DNA from: DATLFA01 sp035525225 | GTDB lineage: Bacteria; Actinomycetota; Acidimicrobiia; Acidimicrobiales; WLNW01 | Direction: 5' to 3' | Assembly: GCA_035525225.1 (NCBI GenBank) | Contig: DATLFA010000088.1 | Span: 62,001-126,000 of the forward strand | DNA: 64,000 nucleotides | Part shown: piece after piece, positions 1 through 6,887 of the stretch | Numbering within the stretch: position 1 is the first letter of the stretch | Layout: the number at the start of each line of letters is the position of its first letter | Notes under the pieces: model-generated | Told to the model about the DNA's origin: nothing | Seen by the model: only the letters and a program-made list of their open reading frames with translations | The model's database searches: none | Program-made: the position numbers and the translations under genes

Positions 1-1284
1 GCGGTCAACGGAACCATCGCGCTGCGAGGGGACCCGGCCGACTTCGACGAATGGGCCGCGCGCGGACTGCCCGAATGGGGTTGGGACGAGGTGCGACCGT
101 TCTATGGGCTCGTCGAAGACGATCCCGTCGGCGCCACTATCGATGCGAATCTGCACCGCACCGGCGGCCCTTTGCCCATCGACCGTGTCGCGCCGACAGA
201 CTGGCAGCCCTTCCATCGCGCATTTCACGACGCGTGTCGTACTCACGGTTTTGCGTCGTGTCCCGACCTGAACGGCCCGGGTGCGAGTGGCGTCGGTGTG
301 TTCCCCCGCAACAAGCGCAACGGCGTCCGCATGTCGACGGCGCTGACCTACCTCGCCGAGGCGCGCGATCGCCCGAACCTCACGTTGCGCTCTGGCGTGC
401 ACGTCGATCGCATCGTGATCGAACGCGGACGGGCCGTCGCGGTCGAGGCGATACATCACGGCCAACCGTTGCGCGTCGAAGGTCGGCGCATCACCCTCGC
501 GGCAGGCGCGATTGCTTCGCCGGCGATCCTCCTGCGCTCGGGCATCGGCCCCCGAGCGGATCTCGACGGCATGGCACTGCCCTGCCACGCGGATCTCCCT
601 GTCGGTGTCGTGCTCCTCGATCATCCGTCGGCCGGGCTGCCCGGGTTGCCGGTCAGCGGCGTTGCGCACGACCTCGACATCGTGACCGAGGTCGGCGTGC
701 GCTACCGCAGCGGCAGATCGACCGACGACAACGACATGCAGCTGTGCCTCGCCACGATGTTCGACCCCGAGCAGATGCGCGGCTTCATGCCCGACCCGGT
801 GCCGATGTTCATGGTGGGCGCGGTGCTGATGCGGCCGCGTAGCACCGGCCGCCTGTCCCTTGCAGCCACCGATCCGCACATTGCGCCCCGCATCGAGCTC
901 AACTATCTCGACGATCCGTACGACACCGCTCGGCTCATCGAGGCATGGCGCATCGGTCACGATCTGTGCCGCACCGAACCGCTCGAGTCGTTGGTGGAAT
1001 GTCTCCTCGTCGACGACGTCACCCTCGCTGACGACCACGCGCTCGGGTCACTCATTCGTGATCAGATCACGACCACGTTTCATCCTGCGGGTACCGCGCC
1101 GATGGGCGTCGCCGGCGACGACCGCACCGTCGTCGATGCTCACGGACGCGTCCACGGGATCGACGCACTGCGGGTGGTCGATGCGTCGATCATGCCCACG
1201 AGCGTGCGGTCGAACACCAACCTCACCGTCATCATGATGGCCGAGCGCATCGCGTCGTGGATGGCGAGAGACACAACTGACTAA
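1..1284 (+). CDS. GMC-family FAD oxidoreductase (choline dehydrogenase-like), 5' end outside window
   Basis: The frame is open from base 1 and ends at TAA 1282-1284, leaving 427 residues. The first visible residues, AVNGTIALRGDPADFDEW, match the GMC block that normally follows the FAD-binding N-terminal domain, so roughly the first 80-100 residues lie outside the window. The C-terminal part contains FHPAGTAPMG and LRVVDASIMPTSVRSNTN, the GMC C-terminal signature with the active-site His of the HPAGT motif and the Asn of the NTN motif. The family oxidises alcohols with FAD. The substrate cannot be read from the sequence. The gene converges with the ankyrin lipoprotein gene, 4 bp away. GTG 91 is an internal codon, not the start. 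Confidence 0.9.
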   Translation, partial: AVNGTIALRGDPADFDEWAARGLPEWGWDEVRPFYGLVEDDPVGATIDANLHRTGGPLPIDRVAPTDWQPFHRAFHDACRTHGFASCPDLNGPGASGVGVFPRNKRNGVRMSTALTYLAEARDRPNLTLRSGVHVDRIVIERGRAVAVEAIHHGQPLRVEGRRITLAAGAIASPAILLRSGIGPRADLDGMALPCHADLPVGVVLLDHPSAGLPGLPVSGVAHDLDIVTEVGVRYRSGRSTDDNDMQLCLATMFDPEQMRGFMPDPVPMFMVGAVLMRPRSTGRLSLAATDPHIAPRIELNYLDDPYDTARLIEAWRIGHDLCRTEPLESLVECLLVDDVTLADDHALGSLIRDQITTTFHPAGTAPMGVAGDDRTVVDAHGRVHGIDALRVVDASIMPTSVRSNTNLTVIMMAERIASWMARDTTD

Positions 1285-1288
1285 CCAA

Positions 1289-2026
1289 CTAACGCCCGTT
1301 CGATCGCTCGAGGATGGTCGCGATCTCGGTCTGGTTCAGCCGCCGGGCGTGTTGCAGCGGAGTGACGCCCGCGCCGTCCGCGAGGTTCACATCGGCCTTG
1401 GCCGCCACGAGTTGCGTGACGACGTCGACGTACTTGGCGCTGCCGTCGCCGAGCAGGATGGACTCGAGCAGCGCGGTCCAGCCCAGCCGGTTGACGTGGT
1501 CGACATCGATGTTGGTGCGCAGCAACTGGCGCACGATGTCGCCGTGGCCGCGATGCGCGGCACGGATGAGCCCTGTGCCGTTGAAGCTGTCGAGTCCCTT
1601 CACGTCGGCACCGTTCGCCAGAGTCAGCGTGAGGAGCTCGACGTATCCTTCGGACGTCGAGATGAGATACGCACTCTGTTGTGAAGCATCTTGCACATTG
1701 ACGTCGGCGCCCGTCGCGATGAGCACTTTCGCGACGTTGACCTGGTTGGCGTACGCGGCAGCGATCAACGCGGTGCGACCCCGATCGTCGGTGTAGCGAA
1801 CGCTCGAGCCCACGGCCAGCAGCTTCTGCACTTCGCTGAGATCACCACGCTCGGATGCATCGATGAGCCTGGCGTCGATCGTCAGCGGATCACCACCGGT
1901 GCCAAGGCTGCCCGGCGCCGGCGCACTCGTGTCGTCACTGCACGCGGTGAGCACCAGGGCCGCGACGAGCAGCACCGTTGCGCACCATCGCGAGAACCTG
2001 CGGCGCCGATTGGACCCTTCGGTCAT
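1289..2026 (-). CDS. Ankyrin-repeat lipoprotein
   Basis: This 245-residue protein starts at ATG 2026-2024. Residues 5-25 form a basic then hydrophobic signal peptide ending in the lipobox LTAC, so the mature protein should be a lipid-anchored, surface-exposed lipoprotein. The rest is about five ankyrin repeats, recognisable by segments such as GRTALIAAAYANQ and GADVNVQD, ending with GVTPLQHARRLNQTEIATIL. Ankyrin repeats bind proteins; no catalytic residues are visible. The ATG overlaps the TGA of the upstream amidohydrolase gene (ATGA at 2023-2026), so the two are probably translationally coupled. A longer reading frame extends to 2512, but it only runs antisense-like through the amidohydrolase in another frame and lacks the signal peptide at its start. 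Confidence 0.85.
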   Translation of the reverse strand: MTEGSNRRRRFSRWCATVLLVAALVLTACSDDTSAPAPGSLGTGGDPLTIDARLIDASERGDLSEVQKLLAVGSSVRYTDDRGRTALIAAAYANQVNVAKVLIATGADVNVQDASQQSAYLISTSEGYVELLTLTLANGADVKGLDSFNGTGLIRAAHRGHGDIVRQLLRTNIDVDHVNRLGWTALLESILLGDGSAKYVDVVTQLVAAKADVNLADGAGVTPLQHARRLNQTEIATILERSNGR

Positions 2027-3747
2027 GAACGGGCGGTCACCGTGACCGTGTCTCGGCCCGACCGCAACACCGTGCCGGGAAGCGCGCCGGTCACGACACC
2101 GTCGGTCACCGTCTCGACACCGTTGACGAATATGTGCGCGATACCGGCCGCATCCGCAGTCAACCGGGCAGAGCCGCCCGGTAGGTCGCGGACGAGTCGG
2201 GCGGGTGCCGCGTCGATGGTGTCGGGGTCGAACACGACGAGATCGCCGAGGGCGCCCACCGCAATGCGGCCACGGTCGCGCAGGCCGAACATCTGCGCCG
2301 GTTTCTCGGTGAGCAACTGCACCGCGTGTTCGAGCGACATCGAACGCCGGCCCCGCAACATGTCGGCGAGGAACTGTGTCGGGTACGAACCTCCGCACAT
2401 GCGGTCGAGGTGCGCGCCGGCGTCGGATCCGCCGAGCAACACATCGGGGTCGTCCCACAACGACTGGCGCAACGCCCAGTGCGGCGCGTCGTCGTCGGGC
2501 GCCGACGGCCACAGGACCGTCCGCAGTTTGTCCTCGGTGACGATGTCGACGAGCGTGTCGAACGGGTCCGCGTTGCGCTCACGCGCGATGTCGCGCACGA
2601 CCCGCCCGCTGAGCCCTCGATTGGCCTCGCTGAACGTGTCGCCGATGACATAGCCGCCGAAGTCGGCCAAACGGCGGAACATGCCGGCCTCGTCGCTGTT
2701 GGCGCGGGCCACCATCATCCGTCGATTCTCCTCGTTGCCGAGCGCCTGCATGCGCTCGCCTACGGGGAGCGTCATGATCGGCCCCCATCCGGGCATGAGC
2801 CAGAGCGCGCAGTAGTTGCCGAAGCTCATGTTCATCGGCACGATCGTCGGCATCATCAACGCCACGACACGACCACCGACGGTGCGAGCACGTCGCGACA
2901 GTGCCATCTGGCGGTCGAGACGGCCCTCTGCATTAGCGTCGACGACGAGCAAGTTCCAGTTGAGCACCCGATTGGCGGTCGCGGACATGCCCGACAGCAA
3001 CTCGAGTTCCTTCTCGCTGAAGCCGTCGCTGCCGCCGTCGAAGATGCCGGCAAGTGTCGTACCGGGGTACTGGCCCACGACTTCGCACAGCGAGAGAATC
3101 TCGGCCGCGTCTGCTCCTTTGGCCGGCACCGGCGCGCCGTCGCCGTCGGAGTGGACGCCCGAGATATCTGTCGAGAATCCCAACGCTCCCTGGCGCAATG
3201 CATCGGCGAGTGCCGCTCGCAGCGCGGGCAACGACGAACCATCGGCCGTGGTCAGGTTGGCCTTGTGCCCGAGTACATAGCGCCGCAGCGCGGAGTGACC
3301 GGCGATGAACCCTGTGTTGAGCGCGACGCGGCCTTCGAGCGCGTCGAGATATTGGCCGAAGCTCTCCCATGTCCACGGCACGCCTTGCTCGAGGGCCTCC
3401 AATGGCATGCCTTCGACTTTGGCCATCAGGCGGCGCGTGTAGTCGGCGTCGACGTCTTTCAGCGGCGCGAGCGCAAACGAGCAGTTGCCGCCAATCACCG
3501 ACGTGACGCCATGGAGGTTCGACGGCGTCGCGAAGGGATCCCAGAAAAGTTGCGCGTCGTAGTGCGTGTGCGGATCGACGAATCCGGGACACACGACGAG
3601 CCCGTCGGCGTCGATCGTGTGGCGGGCGGTCTCGGTGACCCTGCCCACCGCCGTGATGCGGCCATCGCGCAACGCGACATCGCCGACGAAGCGCCCGCCG
3701 CCCGAGCCATCGACGATGGTGGCTCCCTTGATCAAGTGGTCAAGCAT
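2023..3747 (-). CDS. N-acyl-D-amino-acid deacylase-type amidohydrolase
   Basis: This 574-residue member of the metal-dependent amidohydrolase superfamily opens with the typical beta-sandwich start MLDHLIKGATIVDGSG. PGFVDPHTHYDAQLFWDP then carries the HxH metal-binding motif. Downstream, GGSDAGAHLDRMCG holds the conserved Asp of the barrel, and GRIAVGALGDLVVFDPD is the return to the sandwich domain. The family hydrolyses N-acyl-D-amino acids or related cyclic amides; the substrate here is unknown. ATG 3747 follows a GAGAGG ribosome site. The gene is co-transcribed with the downstream ankyrin lipoprotein. Two relatives lie in this window, at 41804-43228 (truncated) and 56269-57942. Confidence 0.88.
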   Translation of the reverse strand: MLDHLIKGATIVDGSGGGRFVGDVALRDGRITAVGRVTETARHTIDADGLVVCPGFVDPHTHYDAQLFWDPFATPSNLHGVTSVIGGNCSFALAPLKDVDADYTRRLMAKVEGMPLEALEQGVPWTWESFGQYLDALEGRVALNTGFIAGHSALRRYVLGHKANLTTADGSSLPALRAALADALRQGALGFSTDISGVHSDGDGAPVPAKGADAAEILSLCEVVGQYPGTTLAGIFDGGSDGFSEKELELLSGMSATANRVLNWNLLVVDANAEGRLDRQMALSRRARTVGGRVVALMMPTIVPMNMSFGNYCALWLMPGWGPIMTLPVGERMQALGNEENRRMMVARANSDEAGMFRRLADFGGYVIGDTFSEANRGLSGRVVRDIARERNADPFDTLVDIVTEDKLRTVLWPSAPDDDAPHWALRQSLWDDPDVLLGGSDAGAHLDRMCGGSYPTQFLADMLRGRRSMSLEHAVQLLTEKPAQMFGLRDRGRIAVGALGDLVVFDPDTIDAAPARLVRDLPGGSARLTADAAGIAHIFVNGVETVTDGVVTGALPGTVLRSGRDTVTVTARS

Positions 3748-3891
3748 CGGACCTCTCCCGAGTTGTCTGCTCCTACCTTACGCAACCCGGCGCAAGCCCT
3801 CTCGGCGGCCGCCGCGTCCACCGTGGGGTACCCTTCGCGCCGCGAGCCCGAGCGGCTCCCAGAGCATAAATCGAGACATCAGGGGGCATCG

Positions 3892-5148
3892 ATGGATCGC
3901 TACATCATCGTGTCGGCCGACGGGCACGCCGGGCTGAAGTGCGAGGACTACCGCCCGTATCTCGAGGCCAAGTACCACCCACAGTTCGACGAGTTCCTGG
4001 CCGAGCGCGAAGCGCGGCGCGCCGAGCAACTACGGCTCAACTACGACTACATCATGAACTGGGAGACCCAGAACGAAGAGGGTCTCAAGGGCGCCTACGA
4101 CGCCGAGCACCGCGACAAGGAGCTCGATTCCGACGGTGTCGCCGCGGAGGTCATCTTCGCCGACAGCGATGCGATCACCGGCATGGAATCGCCACCGTTC
4201 GGCGCGGGTTTGTCCGCAGGCGCGATCGAAGATCCCGACCTTGCGTTCGCCGGCGCACGCGCGCACAACGAGTTTCTCATCGAGCTCTGTTCGTCGAGCC
4301 CCGAACGCCGTGCCGGCATCGCGCTGGTGCCGGTCTGCCACGACATCGCACGCGCCGTCGTCGAGGTCGAATACCTCGCGGGCAAGCCGGGCATACGCGG
4401 CATCATGATCCCGACGATGTGGCACAACCGCACGCCGTACAACAACCCTGCGTACGACCCGGTGTGGGCGGCGTGTGCGGCAGCACAGCTGCCCGTGCAC
4501 ACGCACTCCGGTGAGGCGCCGCGCGACGAGTTCAACGACGAAATCGGCATCTACCTCGCCGAGGTGGTGTGGTGGTGTGCTCGTCCGCTGTGGCACCTGC
4601 TGTTCTCCGGCGCGTTCGAACGTCACCCCGACTTGAAGTTCGTCGTCACCGAGGGTGCCGCGTATTGGGCCGCCGACATGAAATGGAAGTGGGACCAATA
4701 CTTCGGCGGGGGGCACACGACCAAGAAGATCGTCGCGATGATGAAGGGCAAGATCTCGAAGCTTCCCTCCGAATACTTCGGCACCAACATCTTCATCGGC
4801 GCCTCGACGATGTCCAAGGAAGAGATCCGTCGCCGCCATGTCATCGGCTGCGACACCATCATGTGGGGCACCGACTACCCGCACCCCGAGGGCACCTGGC
4901 CCAACACGATCGCACGGCTGCGCGAAGACTTCCGCGTCGTGCCCGTCGCCGATGCACGTCTCATGCTCGGCGAGACTGCCGCTCGCTGCTACGGGTTCGA
5001 CCTCGACGTCTTGCGTCCGATCGCTGATCGAATCGGCCCGACACCGCACGACCTCGGGCAAGACCCGACCATCGAGAGCGATCCCATCGCCGAGCGCCGC
5101 GCCGCCGAGTGGTGGCGCGACGAATACAACACGGTCTTCATCGGCTGA
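3892..5148 (+). CDS. Amidohydrolase family 2 protein (ACMSD/hydrolase-like)
   Basis: This 418-residue protein starts at ATG 3892, preceded by AGGGGG at 3881-3886. The reading frame is open upstream to 2326, but only as antisense of the neighbouring amidohydrolase. The start YIIVSADGHAG, then LPVHTHSGE, FVVTEGAAYW and TDYPHPEGTWP, are hallmarks of amidohydrolase family 2 (aminocarboxymuconate-semialdehyde decarboxylase fold). These are TIM-barrel metal enzymes that decarboxylate or hydrolyse aromatic or cyclic substrates. It is transcribed divergently from the D-aminoacylase-type gene with about 140 bp between starts. Related paralogues in the window are 9146-10393 and 25478-26914. The actual reaction is unknown. 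Confidence 0.85.
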   Translation: MDRYIIVSADGHAGLKCEDYRPYLEAKYHPQFDEFLAEREARRAEQLRLNYDYIMNWETQNEEGLKGAYDAEHRDKELDSDGVAAEVIFADSDAITGMESPPFGAGLSAGAIEDPDLAFAGARAHNEFLIELCSSSPERRAGIALVPVCHDIARAVVEVEYLAGKPGIRGIMIPTMWHNRTPYNNPAYDPVWAACAAAQLPVHTHSGEAPRDEFNDEIGIYLAEVVWWCARPLWHLLFSGAFERHPDLKFVVTEGAAYWAADMKWKWDQYFGGGHTTKKIVAMMKGKISKLPSEYFGTNIFIGASTMSKEEIRRRHVIGCDTIMWGTDYPHPEGTWPNTIARLREDFRVVPVADARLMLGETAARCYGFDLDVLRPIADRIGPTPHDLGQDPTIESDPIAERRAAEWWRDEYNTVFIG

Positions 5149-5272
5149 GCCCCCACCTCGGGGGACCGCGACCCGTGCGAGTGCACGTGGTTCTGACGTG
5201 CATCGGCCGGGCTTGGCGAAACATTGCATTCAAAAACTTGAAGCCGCGGGCATCCACGCCGATTGGTGACGT

Positions 5273-6385
5273 GTGAACGGGCCCAACGGTGATGTGCGAT
5301 ACGCCCGGGTTGGCCGCGCCCAGATTGTGGCCCTCACGGTCTTGCTCTCGATGGTGTGGCCATTGATGTGGTCGCTCACTTATGGGTCGACCGACGCGGT
5401 ACTGGGGGTCGGCGTCGACGGGATTTCGCGCGCCACGATCATCGAGGAAATCCCTGACCTTCATCTCGTGGACGATGTCGGCCACGACGGTCAGCAGTAC
5501 TACGTGATCGCCCGCCACCCGTTCGACCCCAAGTCGGCGGCGCCGAGCCTGGATCGAGCCGAGTACCGGTACCGCCGGATCGTGTTCCCGCTCGTCGCGG
5601 GATTGCTCGCGCCCGACGGTGGTCGAGGCCTGATCGCGGCGTTCGCACTACTTTCCTTGCTCGGTGTCTCGCTCGGTGCGTGGGCATTGTCAGGTCTGGC
5701 CGCCGCACCGCGGTGGCTGCCGCTCTCCCTCGCCGTCACCCCGGCGGTCATCACGTCGCTCACGTTGTCGCTCGCCGACGCCCTCGCGACCGGCATCGCC
5801 TTGGGCGCGGTGCTGGCCGCCGAGCGCCGCCGTCTCGCCCTGGCACTGATCGCAGTGACCGTCGCCGTTCTCACTCGCGAGACCTTCATCCTCGTCGCGA
5901 TCGGGCTCGCGTTCACGCCGGGCCTACATCGTCGGTGGCGGTTCTTGCTGCCGTCGGTCCCCGCGGTGCTGCTCGGTGCGTGGTCTTGGTGGTGTGCCCA
6001 CCAAGTTGGCGCATCGCTGTTGGGAGGCGGCGCGGACCTGATCGCGTGGCCGATGTCAGGCTTGTTATCGCCGCACACCGGCGACGCGACGCGTGCCCTG
6101 ACAGTCGCGGTTGCGGTCTTGCTGGGCGTCGCCGCTTGGCGAGCGAGAACACGTAAGCCACACGTCGCCGCGATTCTCGCGCTCGAGTTCGTACTGCTGC
6201 TCTGCCTGTCGGATCTGGTGGCTTTCAGTTGGACGAATTCGCTCCGTACGGCCGCACCGATGCTCCCGTTGGCTCTCTGGTTGTTGCTGGCCGACGCTCA
6301 GAGCCCGGACTGTGAAGAGCCTGAGTCTTTGGCCGGTGAGGCGCGTGCAGCCCGTGCGTCTGCCATTTCCGCCTCTCGCGCGTGA
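5273..6385 (+). CDS. Polytopic integral membrane protein, possible cell-surface glycan family
   Basis: This is a 370-residue protein beginning at GTG 5273. A hydrophobic helix near residues 15-33 is followed by a soluble loop with VGHDGQQYYVIARHPFDP and AEYRYRRIVFPLVAGLL. Then come seven or so hydrophobic segments to the C-terminus. The loop's DGQ-YY...YR-RI-P pattern resembles actinobacterial membrane glycosyltransferase-like proteins involved in surface glycopolymers, but this is a recalled resemblance and not a firm family assignment. No clear ribosome site precedes the GTG. A short C-rich/G-rich inverted repeat (CCCCC-ACCTC-GGGGG, about 5152-5166) lies between it and the preceding gene. 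Confidence 0.65.
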   Translation: MNGPNGDVRYARVGRAQIVALTVLLSMVWPLMWSLTYGSTDAVLGVGVDGISRATIIEEIPDLHLVDDVGHDGQQYYVIARHPFDPKSAAPSLDRAEYRYRRIVFPLVAGLLAPDGGRGLIAAFALLSLLGVSLGAWALSGLAAAPRWLPLSLAVTPAVITSLTLSLADALATGIALGAVLAAERRRLALALIAVTVAVLTRETFILVAIGLAFTPGLHRRWRFLLPSVPAVLLGAWSWWCAHQVGASLLGGGADLIAWPMSGLLSPHTGDATRALTVAVAVLLGVAAWRARTRKPHVAAILALEFVLLLCLSDLVAFSWTNSLRTAAPMLPLALWLLLADAQSPDCEEPESLAGEARAARASAISASRA

Positions 6386-6417
6386 CTTTCGGCGAGAGAG
6401 AAAGCTCGCGCTCGGGA

Positions 6418-6795
6418 TCACCAGCGCAACCAGCGAGTCGGAGTCACTTCGATCAACACGTCATATTCGGGCTCGCTGTCGAGGTCCCAATCGAACTTAC
6501 GCAGGAACTCGGCGGCCACCGCTTGTGGATAGGGCCGCTCGATGACACGCGCAACGCCCTCGGCGATCATCGGCTGATTGCCGCTCTCGAGCGAAACCGA
6601 CGCCGTGCCGTTCGTCGTGACGTTGCGCGTCTTCACCGCCTTGCTCGTGGTGCACACGTAGAACCGCCCGTCCACGAACACGAACCAGATGGGCGTGAGA
6701 TGGGGACGCCCGTCGGGGCGGGCGGTGGCGAGCCAGAGGTTCGGCTCATCCCGCAGCCGCGCCATATCCAGCCGTTCGGGCTTCTCAGTACTCAC
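6418..6795 (-). CDS. Pyridoxamine 5'-phosphate oxidase-fold (PPOX/F420-type) protein
   Basis: This 125-residue single-domain split-barrel protein contains WLATARPDGRPHLTPIWFVFVDGRFYVCTT and later SVSLESGNQPMIAEGVARV. These are the usual strand patterns of PPOX-family flavin- or F420-binding enzymes (the small Rv3369-like group). Such proteins use flavin, F420 or haem cofactors in redox reactions; the substrate is not evident. The ATG at 6795-6793 lies 12 bp from a 48-bp palindrome, and the molybdenum hydroxylase gene diverges on the other side. A second PPOX-family gene is at 15831-16298. Confidence 0.8.
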   Translation of the reverse strand: MSTEKPERLDMARLRDEPNLWLATARPDGRPHLTPIWFVFVDGRFYVCTTSKAVKTRNVTTNGTASVSLESGNQPMIAEGVARVIERPYPQAVAAEFLRKFDWDLDSEPEYDVLIEVTPTRWLRW

Positions 6796-6806
6796 GCCGG
6801 CACCTC

Positions 6807-6854
6807 TTCTGTTGGCGCTTTACCGGTGTATACACCTGCAAGACGCCAACAGAA
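6807..6854. repeat. 48-bp palindromic repeat, copy 1
   Basis: The outer arms TTCTGTTGGCG (6807-6817) and CGCCAACAGAA (6844-6854) pair perfectly. The inner part ACCGGTGTA/TACACC adds to the palindrome, giving 20 of 24 possible pairs about a centre at 6830/6831. The same element lies in opposite orientation at 41749-41796, with 44 of 48 bases identical after reverse complementing. Here it sits between two divergent genes and its right edge reaches the -35 region of the 6888 gene. In the other copy it lies between two convergent gene ends. Confidence 0.8.
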
Positions 6855-6875
6855 CCCGGGGGTGGGGGCGTCGGG

Positions 6876-6881
6876 TAGGTT
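6876..6881 (+). promoter_or_regulatory. Candidate -10 box of a leaderless promoter
   Basis: TAGGTT ends 6 bases before GTG 6888, the spacing expected when transcription starts at the first base of the start codon. No conventional ribosome site is distinguishable. The same TANNNT-N6/7-start pattern recurs before other genes in the window. Confidence 0.4.
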
Positions 6882-6887
6882 CGGGGG

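Noticed and set aside
2326..3891. A 500-residue N-terminal extension of the 3892 amidohydrolase
   Set aside because: The frame is open only because it is antisense to the 2023-3747 gene; the family starts at residue 1 from ATG 3892, which has a good ribosome site.
5152..5166. Terminator after the 3892 amidohydrolase
   Set aside because: The stem is only 5 bp and no T-run follows; it is too weak to call.
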